Origin: Streptomyces sp. Ncost-T10-10d
Lineage (GTDB): Bacteria; Actinomycetota; Actinomycetes; Streptomycetales; Streptomycetaceae
Direction: 5' to 3'
Assembly (NCBI RefSeq): GCF_900091955.1
Contig: NZ_FMDF01000070.1
Location: 38,640 to 102,639 of the forward strand
Length of the DNA: 64,000 nucleotides
The notes beneath the pieces are model-generated. The model was not told the DNA's origin. It saw only the letters and a program-made list of their open reading frames with translations, and made no database searches. Position 1 is the first letter of the stretch, and each line of letters opens with the position of its first letter. A program made the position numbers and the translations under genes. Shown one piece after another: positions 37,936-45,462 of this stretch.

Positions 37936-38651
37936 CACCGACCCCGGTGATCGAACTGCGGGACGCCACCAAGTCGTACCCCGGCGGCGTCCACGCCCTG
38001 CGCAGAGTGAACCTCACCGTCGAAGAGGGCGAACTGGTCGCCGTCGTCGGCCCGTCCGGCTCCGGCAAGTCCACGATGCTCAACGTCATGGGCACCCTCG
38101 ACAAGCCCACCACGGGCACCGTCCGCGTCGCCGGGTACGACGTGTCCGAGCTCTCCGACTCCCGGCTCTCCGCACTGCGCGCCCGCCACATCGGCTTCGT
38201 GTTCCAGCACTTCCACCTGGCGGCGGGGCGCGACGCGGTGGACAACGTCGCCGACGGGCTGCTGTACGCGGGTGTACCGCTGAAGGAACGGCGCACGCGT
38301 GCGCGGGAAGCGCTCGCCAAGGTCCGGCTGGACCACCGCTGCTCGCACACGCCGAACGAGCTGTCCGGCGGTGAGAAGCAGCGCGTGGCCATCGCCCGTG
38401 CCCTGGTGGGAGACCCCCGGCTGCTGCTGGCGGACGAACCGACCGGGGCGCTGGACACCGCGTCCGGCGAGATCGTCATGGAGCTGCTGCACGAGCTGAA
38501 CGGGTCCGGCACCACCATCTGCGTGATCACCCACGACAACGAGATCGCGGACTCGCTGCCGCGCCGGGTCCGCTTCAAGGACGGCGAGATCGTCTCGGAC
38601 TCGCGCTCCGGTGCGCGCTCCGCCTCCCGTACGGAAGAGGTCGGTTCATGA
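37932..38651 (+). CDS. ABC transporter ATP-binding protein (MacB/LolD type)
   Basis: 239-residue ATPase: Walker A GPSGSGKST, Q-loop in GFVFQHFHLA, signature LSGGEKQRVAIARAL, Walker B LLLADEPTGALD and the switch His in CVITHDNEI. The 3.A.1.122-type subfamily works with an FtsX/MacB permease to move substrates at the outer face rather than through a channel. Overlaps both neighbours by ATGA, so the ratio of subunits is fixed by coupling. Substrate unknown. Confidence 0.95.
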   Translation: MTPTPVIELRDATKSYPGGVHALRRVNLTVEEGELVAVVGPSGSGKSTMLNVMGTLDKPTTGTVRVAGYDVSELSDSRLSALRARHIGFVFQHFHLAAGRDAVDNVADGLLYAGVPLKERRTRAREALAKVRLDHRCSHTPNELSGGEKQRVAIARALVGDPRLLLADEPTGALDTASGEIVMELLHELNGSGTTICVITHDNEIADSLPRRVRFKDGEIVSDSRSGARSASRTEEVGS

Positions 38652-39841
38652 AGCACGACCTCAAGCCTTCCCGCCTCTCCGCCCGTGACATCCTCCGCGT
38701 CGGTGCGGTCGGCCTTCACGCGCGTCGCGCGCGCGTGGTGCTCTCGGCGCTCGGCATCGCCATCGGTATCGCGACCATGGTCGCGGTCGTAGGCCTGTCC
38801 GAGTCGAGCCGCGCGGACCTGATGGCCCAGCTCGACCGCCTCGGCACCAACCTTCTCACCGCCGAGGCGGGCAAGGACGCCATGGGGCAGGACGTCAAGC
38901 TCCCCAGGAACGCGGTCGCGATGGTCGAGCGCGTCGGCCCGGTGCAGCACGCCACGGCCACCGCCGACGTCGACGCCCGCATCCGCCGCAGCGACGTGGT
39001 CCCCGAGGAGCGCACCGCCGGCGTCACCGCCCAGGCGGCCCGCATCGACCTGCTGCCCGCGCTCGGCGGCGAGGTCGACAAGGGCGTCTGGCTGAATCCG
39101 GTCGGCGAACGCCTTCCGACGACGGTCCTCGGCGCGGTGGCGGCGGACCGCCTCGGCATCACCCGCACCGGCGAGACGATCATGATGAACGACACGCGCG
39201 TGGTCGTCGTGGGCATACTCAAACCGCTCGAACTGGTCCCCAACCTGGACCGGGTGGCCATGGTCGGATTCCCCGCAGCCGAGCGTTACTTCGGCTTCGA
39301 CGGTCACCCCACCACCATCTTCGAGCGCTCCACGGACGCCTCGGTGGAGGACGTACGCGCGGTGCTGGCCCGCACCATCAGTCCCGGCAACGAGGCGGGC
39401 GTCAAGGTCTCCCGCCCCTCGGACGCGCTGGCCGCGAAGGCCGCCACCGACGAGGGCCTGACGAACCTGATGCTGGGCCTGGGCGCGGTGGCCCTCCTGG
39501 TCGGCGGTGTGGGCGTCGCCAACACCATGGTCATCTCCGTCCTGGAACGCCGCCAGGAGATCGGCCTGCGCCGCTCGCTGGGCGCTACCCGGGGCGCGAT
39601 CCGGCTCCAGTTCCTCACCGAGTCGCTGCTGCTGTCGGCGCTGGGCGGGGCGACGGGCGCGCTGCTGGGCGCGGTGGCGACGTACGGCTTCGCGCGGGTC
39701 CAGGGGTGGACGGCGGTGGTCCCGCTCTGGTCCCTGGCGGGCGGTCTGGCCGCCACGCTGGTGATCGGCGTGGTCGCGGGCCTCTATCCGGCGATCCGAG
39801 CCTCCCGTCTCCACCCGACGGTGGCTCTGAACGCGACGTGA
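38648..39841 (+). CDS. FtsX/MacB-type ABC permease
   Basis: 397 residues with the four-helix MacB layout: helix 1 VVLSALGIAIGIATMVAVVGL, a large extracytoplasmic domain (about residues 50-255), then three helices (LGLGAVALLVGGVGVANTMV, the ALGGATGALLGAVATYGFA region and LAGGLAATLVIGVVAGLYPA). The cytoplasmic loop SVLERRQEIGLRRSLGATRG between helices is the family signature. Last gene of a four-gene operon, followed by a hairpin. It may export a lipid, peptide or antibiotic, or act by mechanotransmission on the cell wall. Confidence 0.93.
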   Translation: MKHDLKPSRLSARDILRVGAVGLHARRARVVLSALGIAIGIATMVAVVGLSESSRADLMAQLDRLGTNLLTAEAGKDAMGQDVKLPRNAVAMVERVGPVQHATATADVDARIRRSDVVPEERTAGVTAQAARIDLLPALGGEVDKGVWLNPVGERLPTTVLGAVAADRLGITRTGETIMMNDTRVVVVGILKPLELVPNLDRVAMVGFPAAERYFGFDGHPTTIFERSTDASVEDVRAVLARTISPGNEAGVKVSRPSDALAAKAATDEGLTNLMLGLGAVALLVGGVGVANTMVISVLERRQEIGLRRSLGATRGAIRLQFLTESLLLSALGGATGALLGAVATYGFARVQGWTAVVPLWSLAGGLAATLVIGVVAGLYPAIRASRLHPTVALNAT

Positions 39842-39850
39842 GGCAGTGGC

Positions 39851-39884
39851 GTACGGGGTGCTGTCCTGAGGCGGCGCCCCGTAC
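39851..39884 (+). terminator. Terminator of the ABC export operon
   Basis: GTACGGGGTGC pairs with GCGCCCCGTAC (11 bp with one G-U pair in RNA) around a 12-nt loop, ten bases after the permease stop. Confidence 0.7.
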
Positions 39885-40067
39885 TCCCCGCTTGCCCCGC
39901 TTTGAAAGGGGGTGGGTGCGACGACGTCATGACGACTGCACCGATACGCCGGCGTGTGGGGCGACCGTGCCCGTGATGAACCGGCGGAACGCGGTGAACT
40001 TCTCGGAGAGCCCCCGGCCCTCCCGTACGCCCCCAGCCGCGTCGCGACCGGTGTGAGGATGGCTGCC

Positions 40068-40625
40068 ATGACATGGACGGCACCCCGCATCGAACGTACG
40101 ACAGCCGACGGCGACCAGCTGAACGTCCCGAGCACCGCGGACGAGCGAGCCATGCTGGAAGGCTGGCTCCGATGGCACAGGGAGACGCTGCTCACCAAGT
40201 GCGCCGGACTCGACCCGGCACAGCTGGCGCACACCGCCGCCGAACCGTCGAACCTCACGCTCCTCGGCCTGGTGCGGCACATGGCGGAGATCGAACGCTG
40301 GTGGTTCCGGCGGAGTTTCGCGGGTGAGCCGATCGGTGACGTCTTCACCGGTCCCGATGACGGGGACGAAGGCATCGACGGCGTCGACGCCGCGTACGCG
40401 GAACGCGATTTCGTCGCGTACCGCGCCGAGGTCGAGGCGTGCGAGGCCGCAGTGGCGGGGCGCGGTCTCGACGAGACATTCATGTCGACGAGCCGTGGCA
40501 GGCTCGTCAGCCTTCGCTGGGTGTATCTGGCGATGATTCAGGAGTACGCCCGTCACAACGGCCATGCGGACCTGCTGCGGGAACGGACCGACGGCGCCAC
40601 GGGCGACTATCCGGCGCTGGGTTGA
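40068..40625 (+). CDS. DinB/DUF664 family protein, copy 2
   Basis: 185 residues, paralogous to the protein at 29605. Shared blocks include KCAGLDPAQLA, LTLLGLVRHMAEIERWWFRR and EYARHNGHADLLRERTDGATG, so the putative metal-binding histidines are conserved. It has an extra N-terminal stretch (WTAPRIERTTADGDQLNVPS). ATG 40068 has GAGG nine bases upstream; an ATG at 40059 is the alternative. Function unknown; possibly a thiol-dependent detoxification enzyme. Confidence 0.87.
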   Translation: MTWTAPRIERTTADGDQLNVPSTADERAMLEGWLRWHRETLLTKCAGLDPAQLAHTAAEPSNLTLLGLVRHMAEIERWWFRRSFAGEPIGDVFTGPDDGDEGIDGVDAAYAERDFVAYRAEVEACEAAVAGRGLDETFMSTSRGRLVSLRWVYLAMIQEYARHNGHADLLRERTDGATGDYPALG

Positions 40626-40669
40626 GCGCGGTTTCGTCCTTCTCGGTGCGAGGAGGACGAAACCGTTCC

Positions 40670-41065
40670 TCAGCCGTCCTGCTCGGACGGATACACCGCC
40701 GCATGGGCCGAGCGGAACAGGGCGGTGACCTCCTGGCCGCTGAGACCCTGAGACCGCGCCTCGTCCAGCCACTGGGCGAGCGAGGCGCGCAACGGTGAGT
40801 CGGGTTCCTCCTGGGCCGGGGCGAGGGACCGGGTGATGAAGGTGCCCGCGCCCTGCCGGACCTCGGCGAGACCCGCGCGCTCCAGCTCGCGGTACGCCTT
40901 GAGCGTCGTGTTCGGGTTGACCTTGGTCTCCGCCGCGACCTGCGCGGCCGTGGGCAGCCTGTCGCCCTCCTCCAGGGCACCCATCCGCAGCGCCTGTTCG
41001 ACCTGGCGCACGATCTGGAGGTACGTCGCCACTCCGCTGCGTCTGTCGATCCGGAATACGACCAC
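40670..41065 (-). CDS. GntR-family regulator, YtrA type
   Basis: 131 residues. The winged helix-turn-helix is complete (YLQIVRQVEQALRMGALEEG, AAQVAAETKVNPNTTLKAYR, ELERAGLAEVRQGAGTFI), followed only by a short helical tail of about 45 residues, which defines the YtrA subgroup. YtrA regulators repress adjacent ABC genes. Here it is the last gene of the ABC operon on the same strand. GTG 41065 has GGGAGG at good distance; a GTG at 41074 is too close to that site. Confidence 0.9.
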   Translation of the reverse strand: MVVFRIDRRSGVATYLQIVRQVEQALRMGALEEGDRLPTAAQVAAETKVNPNTTLKAYRELERAGLAEVRQGAGTFITRSLAPAQEEPDSPLRASLAQWLDEARSQGLSGQEVTALFRSAHAAVYPSEQDG

Positions 41066-41119
41066 CGTCTTCACCTCCCTTTGAACTGCCGAAACGATAC
41101 GTACCTGCGGCGGTTCGTC

Positions 41120-42094
41120 CTAAAGAGGGCTCCGGGACACCCGCCACAGGGTGAACACGGTGAGCACGGCCGTGGCCGCGAGCAGGATGCCTGCCCCGGT
41201 CCACTGCATGGACGCCATCTGGTCGTAACCGAGGTACTCGACGACGTTGTTGACGATGCCGTGCTCCTTGATGCAGGCGTCCGAGGCCGCTTCGGTGCTC
41301 TTGGCGCACAGCCCCCAGCCGTAGAGATCGCCGCCGGCGGAGCCGATCCAGCGGTCAAGCTCGAGCGACTCGTTCAGCTGTGCGGGCATGTGGTCGTCGA
41401 GGGGGTAGGTGAGCATGCGCGACGGCGCGAGATAGGTGCGCATCTCGCCCCAGACGACCTCGACGATCGCGGCGAAGACGAACGTGACCAACATGGACGC
41501 GAGGACACGGCGCAGCAGCAGGCCGATGGTGATGCCGGCGGCGGTCAGGAAGAGGCAGAGCGCGGGCAGCACCGGACCGGTGTTGTCGAAGACCGACCCA
41601 TCCGACCACAGACCGGAGAACACCGAACGGTAGGGCTTCCACCACCAGGTGAAGAACGCCGAGAGCACCGCGCCGGACACGACCACGGCCGCGTAGCACC
41701 AGAGGAGCTTGGTCGTCAGCCAGCGACGGCGGGACACGGACTGGGTGGTGACCAGCTGCGCGGTGCCGTGCTCCTGATCGCCCGCGATCAGCGGGGCGCC
41801 GAGGAAGACGGCGAGGAGCACGGGCAGCGCGCTCAGGGCAGTGACGGTGAGACTGAGTCCCGTTGAGGCGAAGGTCGGCTGCGCCAGCTCCTTCTCCGGC
41901 CAGCCCGCGGCTTCGAGCGTCTGACTCATCCGGCCGTGCTGGTACGCGATCCAGATCGAGCCGAGGACCATCACGGCGAGCACGGTGAGCAGTGCGGCCC
42001 GGTGCTGACGTACGACGAGCCAGTTCAGCCCGCGCAGCAGCCGGGGTCCGGGCGCCCGTCCGGTTCGGGGCGTCTCGGTCAGGGTGGCGCTCAT
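41120..42094 (-). CDS. ABC-2 type permease
   Basis: 324 residues with about six membrane helices (for example AALLTVLAVMVLGSIWIAY, LSALPVLLAVFLGAPLIAG, ALCLFLTAAGITIGLLL and the terminal TGAGILLAATAVLTVFTLW). The motif GAPLIAGDQEHGTAQLVTTQ is characteristic of this family of GntR-linked permeases. A cysteine-containing external loop lies between the last two helices. It starts with ATGA overlap at the end of the ATPase gene. Probably an efflux pump for an envelope-active compound, as in other YtrA-controlled systems; that is inference. Confidence 0.9.
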   Translation of the reverse strand: MSATLTETPRTGRAPGPRLLRGLNWLVVRQHRAALLTVLAVMVLGSIWIAYQHGRMSQTLEAAGWPEKELAQPTFASTGLSLTVTALSALPVLLAVFLGAPLIAGDQEHGTAQLVTTQSVSRRRWLTTKLLWCYAAVVVSGAVLSAFFTWWWKPYRSVFSGLWSDGSVFDNTGPVLPALCLFLTAAGITIGLLLRRVLASMLVTFVFAAIVEVVWGEMRTYLAPSRMLTYPLDDHMPAQLNESLELDRWIGSAGGDLYGWGLCAKSTEAASDACIKEHGIVNNVVEYLGYDQMASMQWTGAGILLAATAVLTVFTLWRVSRSPL

Positions 42095-43035
42095 GAGGTG
42101 TGGATCCCTTCGGCCTCGATACGGGCACCGGGTGTGAACAACGGGGGTGCGTCCGACGAGCGGAGATGCGCCAGGAGCACTTCCTCCAGGCTGGGTTCGG
42201 AGACCACCCAGTCACCCGACAGCGGGCCGTTCGGTCGCACCAGCGCGTGGAACTGCCTGCCCTGGACGCGGGCTTCGACCACCGTGTGGGGAGCCAGCGA
42301 GGCGGCCGGGTCCCCGCCGGTGGCGAGTCCCGTGACCAGCGCATGGGCCGGGACGAGGGCGTCCGCGTCGCCCGCCATCCGGACTCTGCCCTCGGCGAGG
42401 ACCAACAGGTAGTCGCACATGTCCTCCAGCTCGGACAGCATGTGCGAGGACATCACCACCGTGGTGCCGCGTTCCACGGCTTCGGACATCAGGAGGGCGC
42501 TCATGTCATGACGGGCCAGCGGATCGAGGTCGGACATCGGCTCGTCGAGCAGCAGCAGGTCGGGCCGCTTGCCGAAGGCGAGCGCGAACGCGACGCGGGT
42601 GCGCTGACCACCCGAGAGGGTCCCGACACGGGCGTGCATCGGCACCTGGCCCGACCGTACGATCCGCTCCGCCGCGGCCATGTCCCAGCCGGGGTTGAGC
42701 TCGCTGCCCAGACGTAGCGTCTCCGCCACGGTGAACCGCTTGAACAGTGGTTTGTCCTGCCCGAGGAAGGCGAATCTCGGCATCACCGCGGGATCGTCCA
42801 CCGGCACGCCGAAGATGCGGAGTTCACCCTCTGTCGGCTGCACCTGCCGGGTCGCGAGTCCCAACAGGGTGCTCTTCCCTGCCCCGTTGGGGCCGACGAG
42901 ACCGCAGATCCGCCCGGCCGGCAGCCGGAACGAGCAGTCGCGCAGCGCCCAGCCGCGACGGTAGCGCTTACCCAGGCCGCGGGCCTCCAGTGCCCATGCG
43001 CCGGACGCGCCTCCCGGAATGAATGCGTCTGCCAT
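42091..43035 (-). CDS. ABC transporter ATP-binding protein
   Basis: 314 residues. Walker A GPNGAGKSTL, Q-loop FAFLGQDKPLF, signature TLSGGQRTRVAFALAF, Walker B LLLLDEPMSDLDP and switch His in VVMSSHMLSEL. The C-terminal 90 residues are an extra domain typical of drug-export ATPases. ATG 43035 has GAGG eight bases upstream and sits just behind a 24-bp AT-rich inverted repeat. First gene of an ATPase-permease-GntR operon. Confidence 0.94.
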   Translation of the reverse strand: MADAFIPGGASGAWALEARGLGKRYRRGWALRDCSFRLPAGRICGLVGPNGAGKSTLLGLATRQVQPTEGELRIFGVPVDDPAVMPRFAFLGQDKPLFKRFTVAETLRLGSELNPGWDMAAAERIVRSGQVPMHARVGTLSGGQRTRVAFALAFGKRPDLLLLDEPMSDLDPLARHDMSALLMSEAVERGTTVVMSSHMLSELEDMCDYLLVLAEGRVRMAGDADALVPAHALVTGLATGGDPAASLAPHTVVEARVQGRQFHALVRPNGPLSGDWVVSEPSLEEVLLAHLRSSDAPPLFTPGARIEAEGIHTS

Positions 43036-43048
43036 GCACTTCGCCTCA

Positions 43049-43072
43049 ATTCCATTAGTCAATTAATGGAAT
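43049..43072. promoter_or_regulatory. AT-rich inverted repeat, probable operator of the GntR/ABC operon
   Basis: ATTCCATTA (43049-43057) and its exact complement TAATGGAAT (43064-43072) around GTCAAT. It lies 13 bases upstream of the ATPase start in an otherwise GC-rich region, the right place for a repressor site overlapping the promoter. The GntR/YtrA protein encoded at the end of the operon is the obvious candidate. Confidence 0.7.
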
Positions 43073-43252
43073 CATGGTCTTGGCGGCGGAGGGCTGTCAA
43101 GGAGCATCGAGCGGGCCTGCGCGCCGACCGGGCGCGCGGCGTCCGGAATGCACCTGTTCGGGGTGGAGGACGCACTCTCTTCGGAGGACTGGACCATTGA
43201 ACGTATCTGTGGCTCTGGCCTGGCGGTTCTTCGGCGCGTAGCGTGAGCCCGC

Positions 43253-44086
43253 ATGAAGATCCTGATCAGCGCGGACATGGAAGGCGCCACCGGCGTGACC
43301 TGGCCGGCCGATGTGCTGCCGGGCACCCCGCAGTGGGAGCGGTGCCGCTCCATGTTCACCTCCGACGTGAACGCGGCGGCGCTCGGTTTCTACGACGGCG
43401 GCGCCGACGAGGTGCTCATCAACGAGGCCCACTGGTCCATGCGCAACCTCCTGCTGGAGCAGCTCGACGACCGGGTCCAGATGCTCACCGGCAGGCACAA
43501 GTCCCTTTCCATGGTGGAGGGCATCCAGCACGGCGATGTCGATGCCATCGCCTTCGTCGGCTACCACACGGGCGCCGGAACGGAAGGGGTCCTCGCCCAC
43601 ACGTATCTGGCGAACTCCATCACCGGGGTCTGGCTCAACGGCGCCCGGGCAAGTGAGGGGCTCCTCAACGCGCATGTCGTGGCCGAGTACGGCGTTCCCG
43701 TCGTCCTCGTCACCGGCGACGACCTGACCTGCGTGGACGCGGACGGGTACGCCCCCGGGGCCCGCAAGGTCGCCGTGAAGGACTATGTGTCGCGGTACGC
43801 GGCGGTGTGCCGCACCCCGGCCCGTACCGCAGCGGACATCCGTGCGGCGGCCAAGGACGCGACCGCGCTCGCCGTGCGGCACGACCCGGTGGAGGGCGGC
43901 CCCTTCACCGTCGAGCTGGAGTTCGACGCCGAGCATCTGGCCGCGGCGGCCACCGTGGTCCCGGGCGTGGCGCCCAGCGGTGAACGGCGCGTCGCCTATA
44001 CCAGCGCGACGATGTACGAAGGTATCCGCACGTTCAAGGCGGTGACGACGATCGTGTCGTCCGCTGTGGAGGAACAGTATGGCTGA
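43253..44086 (+). CDS. M55-family D-aminopeptidase (DppA-like)
   Basis: 277-residue zinc peptidase. The metal ligands are visible: SADMEG (Asp8, Glu10), a His in INEAHWSMRN (about residue 60) and GYHTGAG (about residue 104), as in Bacillus DppA, which cleaves D-Ala-D-Ala and related D-amino acid peptides. The start has GTGAG upstream. First gene of a four-peptidase operon with overlaps; the M20 gene begins eight bases before this stop. Cytoplasmic. The role could be recycling of wall peptides or self-protection. Confidence 0.92.
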   Translation: MKILISADMEGATGVTWPADVLPGTPQWERCRSMFTSDVNAAALGFYDGGADEVLINEAHWSMRNLLLEQLDDRVQMLTGRHKSLSMVEGIQHGDVDAIAFVGYHTGAGTEGVLAHTYLANSITGVWLNGARASEGLLNAHVVAEYGVPVVLVTGDDLTCVDADGYAPGARKVAVKDYVSRYAAVCRTPARTAADIRAAAKDATALAVRHDPVEGGPFTVELEFDAEHLAAAATVVPGVAPSGERRVAYTSATMYEGIRTFKAVTTIVSSAVEEQYG

Positions 44087-45440
44087 GGCGACCCACCCCC
44101 AGAAGCGCGCCGAGAGCGCCGAGAGCGTCGACGAGCGGGCGCTCGACGAATCGGTGACGTTCACCTCCGAACTGATCCGGATCGACACCACCAACCGCGG
44201 GGGCGGCGACTGCCGGGAACGACCGGCCGCCGAGTATGTCGCCGAGCGGCTGGCCGCCGCCGGACTGGAACCCACCCTGTTGGAACGCACGCCGGGGCGC
44301 ACCAATGTGGTGGCCCGGATCGCCGGAACCGATCCGTCCGCCGACGCCCTGCTCGTACACGGCCATCTCGACGTCGTCCCGGCCGAGGCCGGCGACTGGA
44401 CCGTGCACCCCTTCTCGGGGGAGGTCCGCGACGGTGTCGTCTGGGGGCGCGGCGCCATCGACATGAAGAACATGGACGCGATGGTCCTGGCCGTCGTCCG
44501 GGCCTGGGCGCGGACCGGTGTCCGGCCCCGCCGTGACATCGTGATCGCCTACACCGCCGACGAGGAGGCCAGCGCCGAGGACGGCTCCGGCTTCCTCGCC
44601 GACCGGCACGCCGAGCTCTTCGAAGGGTGTACGGAGGGCATCAGTGAATCCGGCGCCTTCACCTTCCACGCCGGTCGGGACATGCCGCTCTACCCGATCG
44701 CCGCCGGTGAGCGCGGCACCGCCTGGCTGAAACTCACCGCGCGCGGCAAGGCGGGGCACGGCTCCAAGGTCAACAAGGCCAACGCGGTCAGCGCGCTCGC
44801 CGCGGCCGTCGCCAGGATCGGCGAACACCGGTGGCCGGTCCGGCTCACCCCGACCGTGCGCGCCGCGCTCACCGAGATCGCCGCGCTGCACGGCATCCGC
44901 CCCGACCTCGACGCCCCCGGCTTCGACGTGGACGAGCTCCTCGGCAAGCTCGGACCGGCCGCCGCCCTGGTCGAGCCGACCGTCCGCAACAGCTCCAACC
45001 CGACCATGCTGGAGGCCGGGTACAAGGTCAATGTGATCCCCGGCCACGCCACCGCCTTCATCGACGGCCGGATGGTGCCCGGCGGCGAGGACGAGTTCCA
45101 CGCCACCCTGGACCGGCTGACCGGGCCCGATGTCGACTGGGAGTTCCACCACCGCGAGGTCCCGCTGCAGGCCCCGGTCGATTCGCCGACCTTCGCGAAG
45201 CTGCGCGCCGCCGTCGAGCGCTTCGACCCGGACGGCCACGTCGTGCCGTACTGCATGTCGGGCGGCACGGACGCCAAGCAGTTCTCCCGGCTCGGCATCA
45301 CCGGCTACGGCTTCTCACCGCTGAAGCTGCCCGCCGGCTTCGACTACCAGGCGCTGTTCCACGGCGTCGACGAACGCGTCCCCGTCGAGGCACTGCACTT
45401 CGGCATCCGCGTCCTCGATCACTATCTGCGCACGGCCTGA
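44079..45440 (+). CDS. M20-family metallopeptidase
   Basis: 453-residue dizinc peptidase. Zinc ligands and catalytic residues: VHGHLDVVPAEAGDW (His, catalytic Asp), GRGAIDMKN (bridging Asp), YTADEEASAEDG (catalytic Glu-Glu) and a C-terminal SGGTDAKQFSRLGI segment plus the last His. The dimerisation lid follows GKAGHGSKVNKANAV. Family members hydrolyse dipeptides or N-acyl amino acids. The overlap with the M55 gene suggests joint work on short peptides. A common alternative annotation would be succinyl-diaminopimelate desuccinylase-like, but the sequence is too divergent to claim that. Confidence 0.92.
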   Translation: MAEATHPQKRAESAESVDERALDESVTFTSELIRIDTTNRGGGDCRERPAAEYVAERLAAAGLEPTLLERTPGRTNVVARIAGTDPSADALLVHGHLDVVPAEAGDWTVHPFSGEVRDGVVWGRGAIDMKNMDAMVLAVVRAWARTGVRPRRDIVIAYTADEEASAEDGSGFLADRHAELFEGCTEGISESGAFTFHAGRDMPLYPIAAGERGTAWLKLTARGKAGHGSKVNKANAVSALAAAVARIGEHRWPVRLTPTVRAALTEIAALHGIRPDLDAPGFDVDELLGKLGPAAALVEPTVRNSSNPTMLEAGYKVNVIPGHATAFIDGRMVPGGEDEFHATLDRLTGPDVDWEFHHREVPLQAPVDSPTFAKLRAAVERFDPDGHVVPYCMSGGTDAKQFSRLGITGYGFSPLKLPAGFDYQALFHGVDERVPVEALHFGIRVLDHYLRTA

Positions 45441-45462
45441 CCCGGTACGGGGGGAATTGATC

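Noticed and set aside
39927..40022. A short minus-strand coding-like tail (FTAFRRFITGTVAPHAG) before the second DinB gene
   Set aside because: About 30 codons with no start of its own and no recognisable family; may be chance or an old gene end, not enough to annotate.
37883..40483. An 866-codon minus-strand frame opposite the ATPase and permease genes
   Set aside because: Shadow of an overlapping operon with clear ABC motifs on the plus strand.
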